This document shows positions 17,491-24,913 of a stretch of DNA of 35,025 bases, in pieces. How positions within the stretch are numbered: the first letter of the stretch is position 1; every line of letters starts with the position of its first letter. Location: positions 1 through 35,025 of the forward strand of contig CAJXNA010000001.1 of NCBI GenBank assembly GCA_913056415.1. The letters run 5' to 3'. The notes beneath the pieces were generated by a model. The model was not told the origin of the DNA and made no database searches. It saw only the letters and a list, made by a program, of their open reading frames with translations. This DNA comes from an uncultured Chloroflexota bacterium (GTDB lineage Bacteria > Chloroflexota > Dehalococcoidia > SM23-28-2 > RBG-16-64-32). The translations under genes and the position numbers were made by a program.

Positions 17491-17523
17491 AGGTGCCCCG
17501 ACAGGTCGGGGAGGTGCTAGCTG
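17491..17523 (+). promoter_or_regulatory. def translation start region: hairpin overlapping the ribosome binding site
   Basis: CCCCGAC (17496-17502) and GTCGGGG (17505-17511) form a perfect inverted repeat that ends inside the GGAGGT ribosome binding site (17510-17515). The hairpin is flanked by direct repeats AGGTGC at 17491-17496 and 17512-17517. An in-frame TAG lies at 17518-17520, immediately before CTG at 17521. Pairing would hide part of the ribosome binding site, so translation of def could depend on RNA structure (inference). Confidence 0.45.
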
Positions 17524-18060
17524 TCTGTTCAACCCATCCGCATAGCGGGCGACCCGGTGCTCCGCCAGAAGGCGAAGCGTGTCCCCTCCATCGACGGGTC
17601 TATCCGCAGGCTCATCGAGGACATGCTCGATAGCATGCGGGCGGCCAACGGCGTGGGCCTCGCCGCCCCCCAGATCGGCGTCTCCCTGCGGGTCATCGTC
17701 ATCGATCTGCCGGATGAGGAGCCGCTCGTGCTTATCAACCCGGAGATCGTCAAGCGGTCGGGGGAGCGGAAGGTGGATGAGGGTTGCCTCTCGCTGCCGG
17801 GGTACCGTACGGAGAACCTCACCCGCTCCGTCACAGTCGTCGTCAAGGGACTCGATCCATCCGGACGCAAGGTTCGCGTCAGGGGTAAGGATGACCTGCT
17901 GGCCGAGGCGCTTGAGCACGAGATCGACCACATCAACGGCGTCCTCTATATCGACCGCCTGGAGAGCAAGGACGACCTGATCAAGATCGAGCCGCCGTCG
18001 AGCCCGGAAGGGGAGCCGGCGAAACCCTCCAGCGAGGCCGACTCCGGCGAGAGCGACTAG
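17521..18060 (+). CDS. def: Peptide deformylase, probable CTG start
   Basis: Metal enzyme that removes the formyl group from nascent proteins. The three catalytic motifs are intact: GVGLAAPQIG, EGCLSLPG (metal Cys) and HEIDHINGVLYIDR (two metal His and catalytic Glu). The tail after the catalytic domain is hydrophilic and Ser/Glu/Pro-rich. The conserved N-terminus PIRIAGDPVLRQKAK lies upstream of the first in-frame GTG (17557), and an in-frame TAG stands at 17518-17520. The only suitable initiation codon between them is CTG at 17521, five bases after GGAGGT, giving 179 residues. The alternative is a GTG at 17514 in another frame plus a one-base error near 17525. It follows priA and precedes cca; fmt, often adjacent, is absent. 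Confidence 0.93.
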   Translation: MSVQPIRIAGDPVLRQKAKRVPSIDGSIRRLIEDMLDSMRAANGVGLAAPQIGVSLRVIVIDLPDEEPLVLINPEIVKRSGERKVDEGCLSLPGYRTENLTRSVTVVVKGLDPSGRKVRVRGKDDLLAEALEHEIDHINGVLYIDRLESKDDLIKIEPPSSPEGEPAKPSSEADSGESD

Positions 18061-18070
18061 CGAGGCTCGG

Positions 18071-19588
18071 ATGGCTAAGGTCAGCCTCGGCATCGGCGCG
18101 GACGCTCGGGATATACTGGCTGACCTGAAAGATTTCTTCAGCGGCCGGGGCGTGGAGGCGTACGTCGCGGGCGGCTTTCTCCGCGACGCCCTTCTGGGAC
18201 GCGACAGCCACGACGTGGACATCTCCATCGCCGGCGACCCCCTTGTGCTGGGACGGGAGCTGGCGGACGCCCACGGTGGCCACTACTTTCCGCTGGCCGA
18301 GGAGCAACGCGTGGCGCGCGTACTCCTCCCTCAGCGGAACGTGCATATCGACTTAATGCCCCTGCGGGCTGAGATCGAGGCTGACCTGAGAGAGCGCGAT
18401 TACACCATCGATGCCATGGCCGCTCCTCTGGCTGCGGCGGCGTCGGGAGAGGTGACGGTCATCGATCCCACCGGCGGGCTGAACGACCTGCGCGACCGCC
18501 TGGTGAGGGTGATCCGTGAGGACGCCTTCCGCCACGATGCTCTACGCCCCCTGCGGGGGGCGCGCCTGGCTACGGAGCTGGACTTCACGCTGGAGCCCGG
18601 GACCGTGGAGCTAATTCGGCAATACGCGCCGCGGCTGCCGGAGGTGGCCGTGGAGCGACAGCGAGACGAGCTGATGCGCATCATGGCCACTCCTCGCGCC
18701 GGTACAGGAATGCGCTTGCTGGACGATCTCGGCCTGCTGGAGCAGCTGCTGCCGGAGATGACGGACACGCGCGGCGTGGAGCAACCCAAGGAGCACTATT
18801 GGGACGTGTTCGACCACTGCCTGGAGACGGTGCGAAACCTGGATATCCTCATGTGCGAGGAGGAGCCGGGAGACCGTCACTGGCGCACGCTCTGGCGGGA
18901 GCTGTGGGGCCAGCTCGCCTGGTGGACGGAAGCCCGCGACTACTTCCGCGAGGAGCTGCTCGCCGAGAGGCCGCGCCTGGCGGTGCTCAAGCTGGCCGGT
19001 CTCCTGCACGACATCGCCAAGCCGGAGACGAAGACGTTCGACGAGACCGGCAGGATGCGTTTCTTCGGCCACGCCGATGCGGGCGCGGACAGGGCGGGCC
19101 ATATCCTCCGGCGGTTCCACTTCTCGGCGCGAGAGGTGGCGCTGGTGCAGACGATGGTGCTGGCCCATCTGCGTCCCGTCCAGATGGGCCAGCAGGGGCC
19201 TCCCACCCGGCGCGCTCTTTACCGCTACTTCCGTGATTGCGGGGACGCAGCGATCGGGACGCTGTTCCTTTCACTGGCTGACCATCTGGGGACGGTAGGG
19301 CCCCGCGTCAGCGCATCGGACTGGCGCCAGCACGTAGCGTTGGTACACTATATACTCACGAAACGGTTTCAAGAAGAGGAGAGTATCTCCCCACCTAAGC
19401 TGATGGGCGGAGACGAGTTGATGGCAGAGCTGAACCTTTCGCCCGGGCCTCTCATCGGGCGCCTCCTGGAGACGCTGCGGGAGGCCCAGGCCGCCGGCGA
19501 GATATCGAACCGGGAGGAGGCGCTGGCCCTGGCCCGGTCGTCGCTGGCGCAGGAGACGTCGGGCCAGCCTGTTGAGGGAGAAGCTTAG
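18071..19588 (+). CDS. cca: CCA-adding tRNA nucleotidyltransferase family protein with HD domain
   Basis: Class II nucleotidyltransferase that builds or repairs the 3' CCA of tRNAs. The 505 residues begin with a nucleotidyltransferase head, GGFLRDALLGR near residue 34 and the metal-binding DVD at 48-50, then ERDYTIDAMA and DALRPLRGARLATEL, typical of the family. An HD-type region follows, with LLHDIAKPETKT and a downstream GHADAGADRAGHIL. The C-terminus is helical and charged. Some relatives add only C or only A, which cannot be told from sequence by eye. It starts with ATG 10 bases after the def stop and ends with a TAG whose last base precedes the yajC ATG by one base. Confidence 0.88.
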   Translation: MAKVSLGIGADARDILADLKDFFSGRGVEAYVAGGFLRDALLGRDSHDVDISIAGDPLVLGRELADAHGGHYFPLAEEQRVARVLLPQRNVHIDLMPLRAEIEADLRERDYTIDAMAAPLAAAASGEVTVIDPTGGLNDLRDRLVRVIREDAFRHDALRPLRGARLATELDFTLEPGTVELIRQYAPRLPEVAVERQRDELMRIMATPRAGTGMRLLDDLGLLEQLLPEMTDTRGVEQPKEHYWDVFDHCLETVRNLDILMCEEEPGDRHWRTLWRELWGQLAWWTEARDYFREELLAERPRLAVLKLAGLLHDIAKPETKTFDETGRMRFFGHADAGADRAGHILRRFHFSAREVALVQTMVLAHLRPVQMGQQGPPTRRALYRYFRDCGDAAIGTLFLSLADHLGTVGPRVSASDWRQHVALVHYILTKRFQEEESISPPKLMGGDELMAELNLSPGPLIGRLLETLREAQAAGEISNREEALALARSSLAQETSGQPVEGEA

Positions 19589-19589
19589 G

Positions 19590-19916
19590 ATGGCAGTCTG
19601 GGTGCTGGCTCTAGCCTATCCGGCGCTGATAGCGCTGCTGTTCTACTTCGCCTTCCTGCGGCCGGTGCAGCGGGAGCGGGCGAAACAGCGGCGAGAGCTG
19701 GCCGATCTCCAGGTGGGGGACGAGGTGCTGACCCAGGCCGGCTTCATCGCCGTGGTCAGGGAGATACGAGTGCCGGAAGAGCGGGGGCCGACGGAGGTGA
19801 TCCTGGACCTGGGCGGGCTTGAAGTGCGCGCCTACGCTTCGGCGATAGCGCAGAGGCTTCCGCAAGCGGAGCAGGTGATCAAGGAGGAGACGGCAGTGGA
19901 ACAGGGGCAGAGGTAG
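19590..19916 (+). CDS. yajC: Preprotein translocase subunit YajC
   Basis: Small single-span partner of SecDF in the holotranslocon. The 108 residues start with a hydrophobic helix (about 2-22) ending in FYFAFLRPVQRERAK, the family signature, followed by LQVGDEVLTQAGFIAVVREI, the conserved small beta domain. I choose the ATG at 19590 over an in-frame TTG at 19572 because the helix then begins at once and the gene starts right after the cca stop. Its last codons carry the AGAGGT that serves secDF, 3 bases downstream. Confidence 0.92.
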   Translation: MAVWVLALAYPALIALLFYFAFLRPVQRERAKQRRELADLQVGDEVLTQAGFIAVVREIRVPEERGPTEVILDLGGLEVRAYASAIAQRLPQAEQVIKEETAVEQGQR

Positions 19917-19919
19917 CCG

Positions 19920-22451
19920 ATGCGTAACCGGATAAACTGGATAACCCTGGCCTTGGTGACGGTGCTTACTGTGTTTTCGGTCATCGTAGTGTGGCCGGAC
20001 ATGCCCAAGCGCTACCTGCCCGACTTCATCGACTGGCCGTCGGGTAACGGTTTGAACGTCTTCGGCCTGGAGCGCCGGGAGATGAAGCTGGGGCTAGACC
20101 TCAAGGGTGGCACCTACGTGCTGCTGGAGGCGGATACCAGCCGTTTGGCGCCCGGTACGGACATCGGGGATGCCCTGGAGGGCGTGAAAGACGTCCTGGA
20201 GCGTCGCGTTAACGCCTTCGGCGTGTCGGAGACGGAGATCACCCGCGAAGGGAGCAACCGGCTGGCCGTGCAGATTCCGGGGATCGATCCGGATGAGGCG
20301 CGGGAGCTCCTGGGTAAGACCGCCCAACTGGAGTTCCTCAAGCCGGTCAGAGACGACGCGGGAGACATCGTCTGTGAGGCGGCGGACGGCAGCGAATTCT
20401 CCGTAGCGCCTCAGCAGGTCACCACAGTTACGATCGATGATCGGAGGGTGTCCCAGTGCCTGGGTGAGGCTGGGGTCGGTGATGTCGTATGGGAACCGGC
20501 AACGGGGACTGACAGTCAGGGCGAAGAGAGGGTGCTGACGGGAAGCTTCCTCAAGGCCAACTCTAGGGTAGAAGGCCCGCCGCCCACAGTTGTCATAGAG
20601 TTCACCGGCGAGGGCAGCCTGCTGTTCGAGCAGATCACCACCGAGCTCGTCGGCCTGCCCCTGGGCATCTTTCTGGACGAGGAGCTCGTAGGTGCACCCA
20701 TCGTGAACCAGCCCATCACCGGCGGCAACTCCACCATCACCGGCCTGGAGTTCGACGAGGCGCGCACGCTGTCGATCCAGCTCAACACCGGTGCCCTGCC
20801 GGTGCCTCTGCGGGCGATCCAGGAGACGGAGGTTGACGCCACCCTCGGTGACCGTGAGGTCGTCCGTACGGTGCAGGCGGGGCTCATCGGCTTGCTGGCC
20901 GTGATGGTGTTCATGGTGCTGTACTACCGGCTGCCGGGCGTGCTGGCCGCGTTGGCCCTGGGCATCTACATCTCCGTGGTTCTGATGATATTCAAGGTGG
21001 GGCCGCCCATCATCGGGCCGATCACGATCACCCTGTCCGGTATTGCCGGGTTCGTGCTATCGGTGGGTATGGCGGTGGACGCCAACGTCCTTGTGTTCGA
21101 GCGGGTCAAGGAGGAGCTGCGGGCGGGACGCAACCTGATGGCCGCCATAGAGCACGGCTTCAACCGGGCCTGGACGGCTATCTGGGCCAGCAACGTGGCG
21201 ACCCTGATTACCTGTGTCATCCTCTACTGGTTCGGCGATCGGTTCAACGCGGCGCTCGTACAAGGATTCGCCATCACTCTGGGCATCGGAGTGCTGGTGA
21301 GCATGTTCACGGCTCTGACAGTGACGCGCACGTTCCTGCGGCTGCTGGTGGGATCGCCGCTGGCGCGGAACCTGGCCCTCTTCGGCGTCAAGCCGGAGGA
21401 AGGGGGCATCGAATCGGCTGCCGTTGGATCAGTTCCGGACGGGCTACCCCGTAGGGCGCGGAGGGGGGAGGTCCGCGGCTGGAGCCTGGACTTCGTCAAG
21501 CGGCGTGGCTTCTACTACGCGCTCACAGCGGTCATACTGGTGCCCGGCATCGTCTCCCTGCTCATCTCGCCCTCGCTGAGGCCGGGTATCGAGTTCAGCA
21601 GCGGCGCCACCTTCACCGTTCAGTTCGAGGACGAGTCCGTGGGACCGACGGACGTGCGAGAGGTGCTGGCGGATCTGGACCACGAAGAGGCGCGGATTCA
21701 GGGGACGAGCGACGGCGGCTTCATCATCCGCACCGCCGAGCTGGAGGGGCTGGCTGGGCCGCCCGTTGGGCCGGCGCCCCCTTCGGAGCGGGACGAGATC
21801 GAGGCGGGCCTCGAGGAGGCGTTAGGCCCGTTCCAGCTGACCAACTTCAGCCAGGTGTCGGAGATAGTATCCACGGGGATCGCCCGCGATGCGGCGATCG
21901 CTGTCATCGTGGCCGCAGGGGCTGTTCTGCTGTTCATCCTATGGTCGTTCCGCAACGTGCCCAAGGCTCACCGTTACGGCATCGCCGCTATCATCGCCGC
22001 CGGCCACGACGCCCTGATCATCCTGGGCGTATTCTCCATCCTAGGTAAGCTGTTCGGCACCGAGATCAATACGATGTTCATCGTCGGCCTGCTCACGATC
22101 ATCGGCTTCAGCGTTCACGATACGATCGTCGTGTTCGATCGCATCCGCGAGAACACATCGATGAACCCGGATGCGCCCTTCGTCGAGGTGGTCAACGTCA
22201 GCCTTACGGAGACGCTGGCGCGGTCCCTCAACACGTCCGTCACACTGCTTTTCACCATCGTCGCCCTCCTGATCCTGGGAGGCTCAACCATCCAGAGCTT
22301 CCTGCTGGTGCTGCTGATCGGGGTGATCGCGGGCACCTACAGCTCCATCTTCCTCGCCAGCCAGATACTCGTCTCCTGGGAGGAGGGCGATTTGGCTGGC
22401 CTGTGGCGTCGCCTCATACCGTGGCGGACTGCCCCCGCGCCGGAGACGTAG
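19920..22451 (+). CDS. secDF: Protein translocase subunit SecDF, single-chain fusion
   Basis: Proton-driven membrane protein that helps pull exported proteins off SecYEG on the outer side. The 843 residues carry both halves in one chain. The SecD half (about 1-500) has one N-terminal helix, the LGLDLKGG motif (57-64), a large periplasmic-type P1 domain and a five-helix bundle with AGFVLSVGMAVDANVLVFERVKEEL. The SecF half begins near residue 520 with WSLDFVKRRGFYY, continues through GIEFSSGATFTVQF, and has IGFSVHDTIVVFDRIREN. Both halves keep the conserved Asp of the proton path (VDANV and HDTIV). Such fusions are known in Firmicutes and other phyla. It is coupled to yajC upstream. Confidence 0.96.
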   Translation: MRNRINWITLALVTVLTVFSVIVVWPDMPKRYLPDFIDWPSGNGLNVFGLERREMKLGLDLKGGTYVLLEADTSRLAPGTDIGDALEGVKDVLERRVNAFGVSETEITREGSNRLAVQIPGIDPDEARELLGKTAQLEFLKPVRDDAGDIVCEAADGSEFSVAPQQVTTVTIDDRRVSQCLGEAGVGDVVWEPATGTDSQGEERVLTGSFLKANSRVEGPPPTVVIEFTGEGSLLFEQITTELVGLPLGIFLDEELVGAPIVNQPITGGNSTITGLEFDEARTLSIQLNTGALPVPLRAIQETEVDATLGDREVVRTVQAGLIGLLAVMVFMVLYYRLPGVLAALALGIYISVVLMIFKVGPPIIGPITITLSGIAGFVLSVGMAVDANVLVFERVKEELRAGRNLMAAIEHGFNRAWTAIWASNVATLITCVILYWFGDRFNAALVQGFAITLGIGVLVSMFTALTVTRTFLRLLVGSPLARNLALFGVKPEEGGIESAAVGSVPDGLPRRARRGEVRGWSLDFVKRRGFYYALTAVILVPGIVSLLISPSLRPGIEFSSGATFTVQFEDESVGPTDVREVLADLDHEEARIQGTSDGGFIIRTAELEGLAGPPVGPAPPSERDEIEAGLEEALGPFQLTNFSQVSEIVSTGIARDAAIAVIVAAGAVLLFILWSFRNVPKAHRYGIAAIIAAGHDALIILGVFSILGKLFGTEINTMFIVGLLTIIGFSVHDTIVVFDRIRENTSMNPDAPFVEVVNVSLTETLARSLNTSVTLLFTIVALLILGGSTIQSFLLVLLIGVIAGTYSSIFLASQILVSWEEGDLAGLWRRLIPWRTAPAPET

Positions 22452-22452
22452 T

Positions 22453-22821
22453 ATGCCTGTCGATTTCGTCGACCGCGAGATTGAGGTGCAACTGAGCGAG
22501 GATGAGGCGCCGGCGCCGCTGGCTTTCCGCCTGGGCTCGCGCGAGTACAAGATCGTCGAGCAGCTCGCCACCTGGGAGGACCACGCCTTCGCCGCGCTTC
22601 AGCGCGGCCGCGACTGGCGGCAACAGCAGCAGCGTCGCTACTACCGGGTGCGTACTGAGGAGGGTGAGGTGTACGAGCTTTACGCCGATTGGTCCCCCGG
22701 TCGGCGCCGCCGGAAGGGTGGGGCGCAAGGCACTCGCTGGTATCTGCACCGCCGCCTCAGCTCAGGGGCGGCCAGGGAGAAGCCCCAAAAAGCGGAGGCT
22801 CCGGAGCCGCCTAGCGGCTAG
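22453..22821 (+). CDS. Small basic/charged protein, DUF6504-like
   Basis: A 122-residue soluble protein with no signal peptide or membrane segment. The central part, with FRLGSREYKIVEQLATW, then RRYYRVRTEEGEVYELY and a WYLHRR motif, recalls proteins annotated as DUF6504 from memory of that family; no function is known for it. The end is basic then Glu/Pro-rich. It starts one base after the secDF stop, with GGAG nearby, so it is probably co-transcribed with secDF. Its 3' end overlaps the convergent selB 3' end by 11 bases. Confidence 0.7.
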   Translation: MPVDFVDREIEVQLSEDEAPAPLAFRLGSREYKIVEQLATWEDHAFAALQRGRDWRQQQQRRYYRVRTEEGEVYELYADWSPGRRRRKGGAQGTRWYLHRRLSSGAAREKPQKAEAPEPPSG

Positions 22822-24685
22822 GGCCGCCCCTCAGCACCCGCTCGTCTCCGACGCGACGAGTGATGCGCTCCTGGTCCATGTTCTCCAGCAGCGCCTGGGC
22901 GTACTTGCGGCTGGTGCCCAGGAGGTCGCGCACCTGGGCCAGCGTCACCGTCTGCCTCTCCTTCAGGTGCGCCACTACCCGCTCTACCATCTCGCGATAG
23001 GCCTCCGAGGCGAACACGATCCCTTCGTCTACCCACACGATATCGCCGCGGTCTTCCAAGTACGAAAGCAGGTCGTCCTCATCCTTCGGCGCCGGCGGCG
23101 AGAACGGCTGAGCCCGCAAGGCGGCGAGGAGCTCCCGCGCACGCTTCTGCTGGCCGGCATCCGGGCGGGGCTCGTGCTCCGGATGGGAGACCCAGCCCCC
23201 AGCCTCCTTGACGTCGCCCCGGCCGGCCCAGAGCGCCACTAGCTGGTCGAACGCACGGCTATCCAGGCGCAGGCGGCTGCGCAGCTCCTCTCTGGGCATG
23301 CCCCGGCGGAGGGGAGACTGGCGGTGATACTCCGCGAGGGAGTCCGTCATTCGATCCGTGAGGGCCGCGAGCCCCGCCGCTGAAAACAGGAGCGTCCCCT
23401 CCGTCAGCGGCTGGCCATCCAGGGCGAGCAGGTCGCCCGACTCGATAGTCGCCTCCACCGCGCCGCGCACCTCGGCGGCGGCGAGGTCGAGGCCGCTGGT
23501 AAGCGCCCGTAGCGTCACCGGCTCCGAGGCGGCAACGGCCATGCGCACGACCTCCCCGGGCGAGCCGCGCTCCATCGCTTCCAGCTTGTCGATCGTGGCC
23601 TCGTGGAAGCGCCGATGGCGGCGTGCCTCCGTATCGACGACGCGACCGCCGCCCAGCGTATCGTTCGGGTCACGGATGACGAAGCGGTCTCCGTTCACGG
23701 CGGCGACCGGCGCGGCGAGGCGCACCTGGGCCCAGGCCGCCTCCCCCGGCGGCACTTCGTCCCGGTCCAGCAGGAGCAGGCGGCCCTCCACCTCCGCCGA
23801 GCCGGTGTGAAAGGTGACGGTGATGTTGTGACGCAGCGGGCGACGCAGGTAGCGGACGGTGTGCAGTCGCACATCCAGCACGGTGGCGGGCCGCAACCAG
23901 CCCGGCGCCGCCAGTACCATGCCCCGCTCCAGCTCCTCCACCGCCACGCCGGTCAGATTCACGGCCGTGCGCCGGCCCGGCGGCGCGACCTGTACCTTCT
24001 GCCCGTGCGTCTGTAGCCCTCGAATACGCGAGCGCAGCCCCACCGGCTGCACCTCAACCTCCTGGCCCACTCTGAACGACCCCGCAAGAAGCGTCCCCGT
24101 GACCACCGTCCCGAACCCGGTGATCGTGAAGGCGCGGTCGATGGGCAGGCGGGGCCGGCCAATGTCCCGCTTGGGCGGCGTCTTCGCCAGCTCCGATTGC
24201 AGCGTTGCCAGCAGCTCGTCAAGCCCCTGACGGCTGACCGCGGAGCAGAGCACGGCGGGCGCGCCCTCAAGGGTGGTGCCCCGCAGCGTATCCTCGGCGT
24301 CGGCGGCCACCAACTCCGCGAACTCAGGCTCTACCAGGTCGATCTTGGTGACGGCGATGACGCCGTGCTCGATGCCGAGAAGATCGATGATCGCCAGGTG
24401 CTCCCGGGTCTGCGGCATCACCCCCTCGTCGGCGGCGATCACCAGCAACGCCAGGTCGATGCCGCCGACGCCGGCCAGCATGTTCTTGATGAACCGCTCG
24501 TGGCCCGGTACGTCCACTATGCTCACCTCGTCCCCGTTAGGCAAGGTGAGCCAGGCGAAGCCGAGGTCTATGGTGAGGCCGCGCTCCTTCTCCTCGCGCA
24601 GCCGGTCGGGGTCGATGCCGGTGAGCGCCTGGACGAGCGCGGACTTGCCGTGGTCCACGTGTCCTGCGGTGCCGATGACGTACAT
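22811..24685 (-). CDS. selB: Selenocysteine-specific elongation factor SelB
   Basis: GTPase that brings Sec-tRNA to UGA codons marked by a SECIS hairpin. From the ATG at 24685-24683 it has 624 residues. The GTPase motifs are visible: P-loop GHVDHGKS (8-15), GLTIDLGFAW (switch I), DVPGHERF (switch II) and TKIDL. EF-Tu-like beta-barrel domains follow, with FTITGFGTVVTGTL and GERGMV-like turns. The C-terminal third is winged-helix in character, with LRRGMPREELRSRL, ending in a TSRKYAQALLENMD segment, as in SelB. The frame stays open upstream to 25012, but the sequence there is not SelB-like and runs into the divergent deacetylase gene. The 5' end is duplicated upstream (see 24814-24875). selA, selC and selD are not in the window. 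Confidence 0.93.
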   Translation of the reverse strand: MYVIGTAGHVDHGKSALVQALTGIDPDRLREEKERGLTIDLGFAWLTLPNGDEVSIVDVPGHERFIKNMLAGVGGIDLALLVIAADEGVMPQTREHLAIIDLLGIEHGVIAVTKIDLVEPEFAELVAADAEDTLRGTTLEGAPAVLCSAVSRQGLDELLATLQSELAKTPPKRDIGRPRLPIDRAFTITGFGTVVTGTLLAGSFRVGQEVEVQPVGLRSRIRGLQTHGQKVQVAPPGRRTAVNLTGVAVEELERGMVLAAPGWLRPATVLDVRLHTVRYLRRPLRHNITVTFHTGSAEVEGRLLLLDRDEVPPGEAAWAQVRLAAPVAAVNGDRFVIRDPNDTLGGGRVVDTEARRHRRFHEATIDKLEAMERGSPGEVVRMAVAASEPVTLRALTSGLDLAAAEVRGAVEATIESGDLLALDGQPLTEGTLLFSAAGLAALTDRMTDSLAEYHRQSPLRRGMPREELRSRLRLDSRAFDQLVALWAGRGDVKEAGGWVSHPEHEPRPDAGQQKRARELLAALRAQPFSPPAPKDEDDLLSYLEDRGDIVWVDEGIVFASEAYREMVERVVAHLKERQTVTLAQVRDLLGTSRKYAQALLENMDQERITRRVGDERVLRGGPSR

Positions 24686-24692
24686 GCCGATT

Positions 24693-24860
24693 CTACTTTG
24701 GGTTCCACCCCCGCGGACTGAAGTCCGCGGCTCTCTTTGAAAGCTTGTGGGCTGAAGTCTGCAGCTTGCGGTTGATGCCGCGTACTTTAGTGCGCGGTCT
24801 GATAACCATGAGGGCGGACTTGCCGTGGTCCACGTGCCCTGCGGTGCCGATGACGTACAT
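24693..24860 (-). CDS. 55-codon upstream ORF made from a copy of the selB 5' end
   Basis: On the minus strand an ATG at 24860 starts a frame whose first 17 codons repeat the start of SelB, including the complete P-loop GHVDHGKS. It then reads through the palindromic repeat array and stops at TAG (24695-24693), seven bases before the real selB ATG. The product would be a P-loop stub fused to a basic tail with no fold I recognise. It may be only a by-product of the duplication, but its stop is placed so that ribosomes ending there could reinitiate at selB (inference). Confidence 0.4.
   Translation of the reverse strand: MYVIGTAGHVDHGKSALMVIRPRTKVRGINRKLQTSAHKLSKRAADFSPRGWNPK
24711..24798 (+). 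repeat. Three tandem palindromic repeat units, 33-34 base period
   Basis: The first unit at 24711-24730 is CCGCGGACT, GA, AGTCCGCGG, a perfect nine-pair palindrome. A degenerate copy starts at 24745 and keeps GGCTGAAGTCTGC. A third unit at 24778-24797 reads CCGCGTACT, TT, AGTGCGCGG. Periods are 34 and 33 bases. This resembles small palindromic extragenic repeats spread in many genomes; I cannot test copy number here. The array lies between the two copies of the selB 5' end. Confidence 0.75.
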
Positions 24861-24875
24861 GCCGATACGATTCTA
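24814..24875 (-). repeat. Direct duplication of the selB 5' end
   Basis: Bases 24814-24866 match 24639-24691, the first codons of selB plus a few upstream bases, at 52 of 53 positions; the single difference is C at 24837 against T at 24662. Allowing a five-base gap (ACGAT at 24867-24871), the match extends to 24875. The copies flank the palindromic array. The outer copy keeps what looks like the original intergenic context. Confidence 0.9.
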
Positions 24876-24913
24876 GCATCGCCGCCATACCCTCTGATAA
24901 CATACGTCCCGTC

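Noticed and set aside
24711..24798. Three spaced repeats as a CRISPR array
   Set aside because: The units are diverged, strongly palindromic and separated by only about 12-14 bases, with no cas genes nearby.
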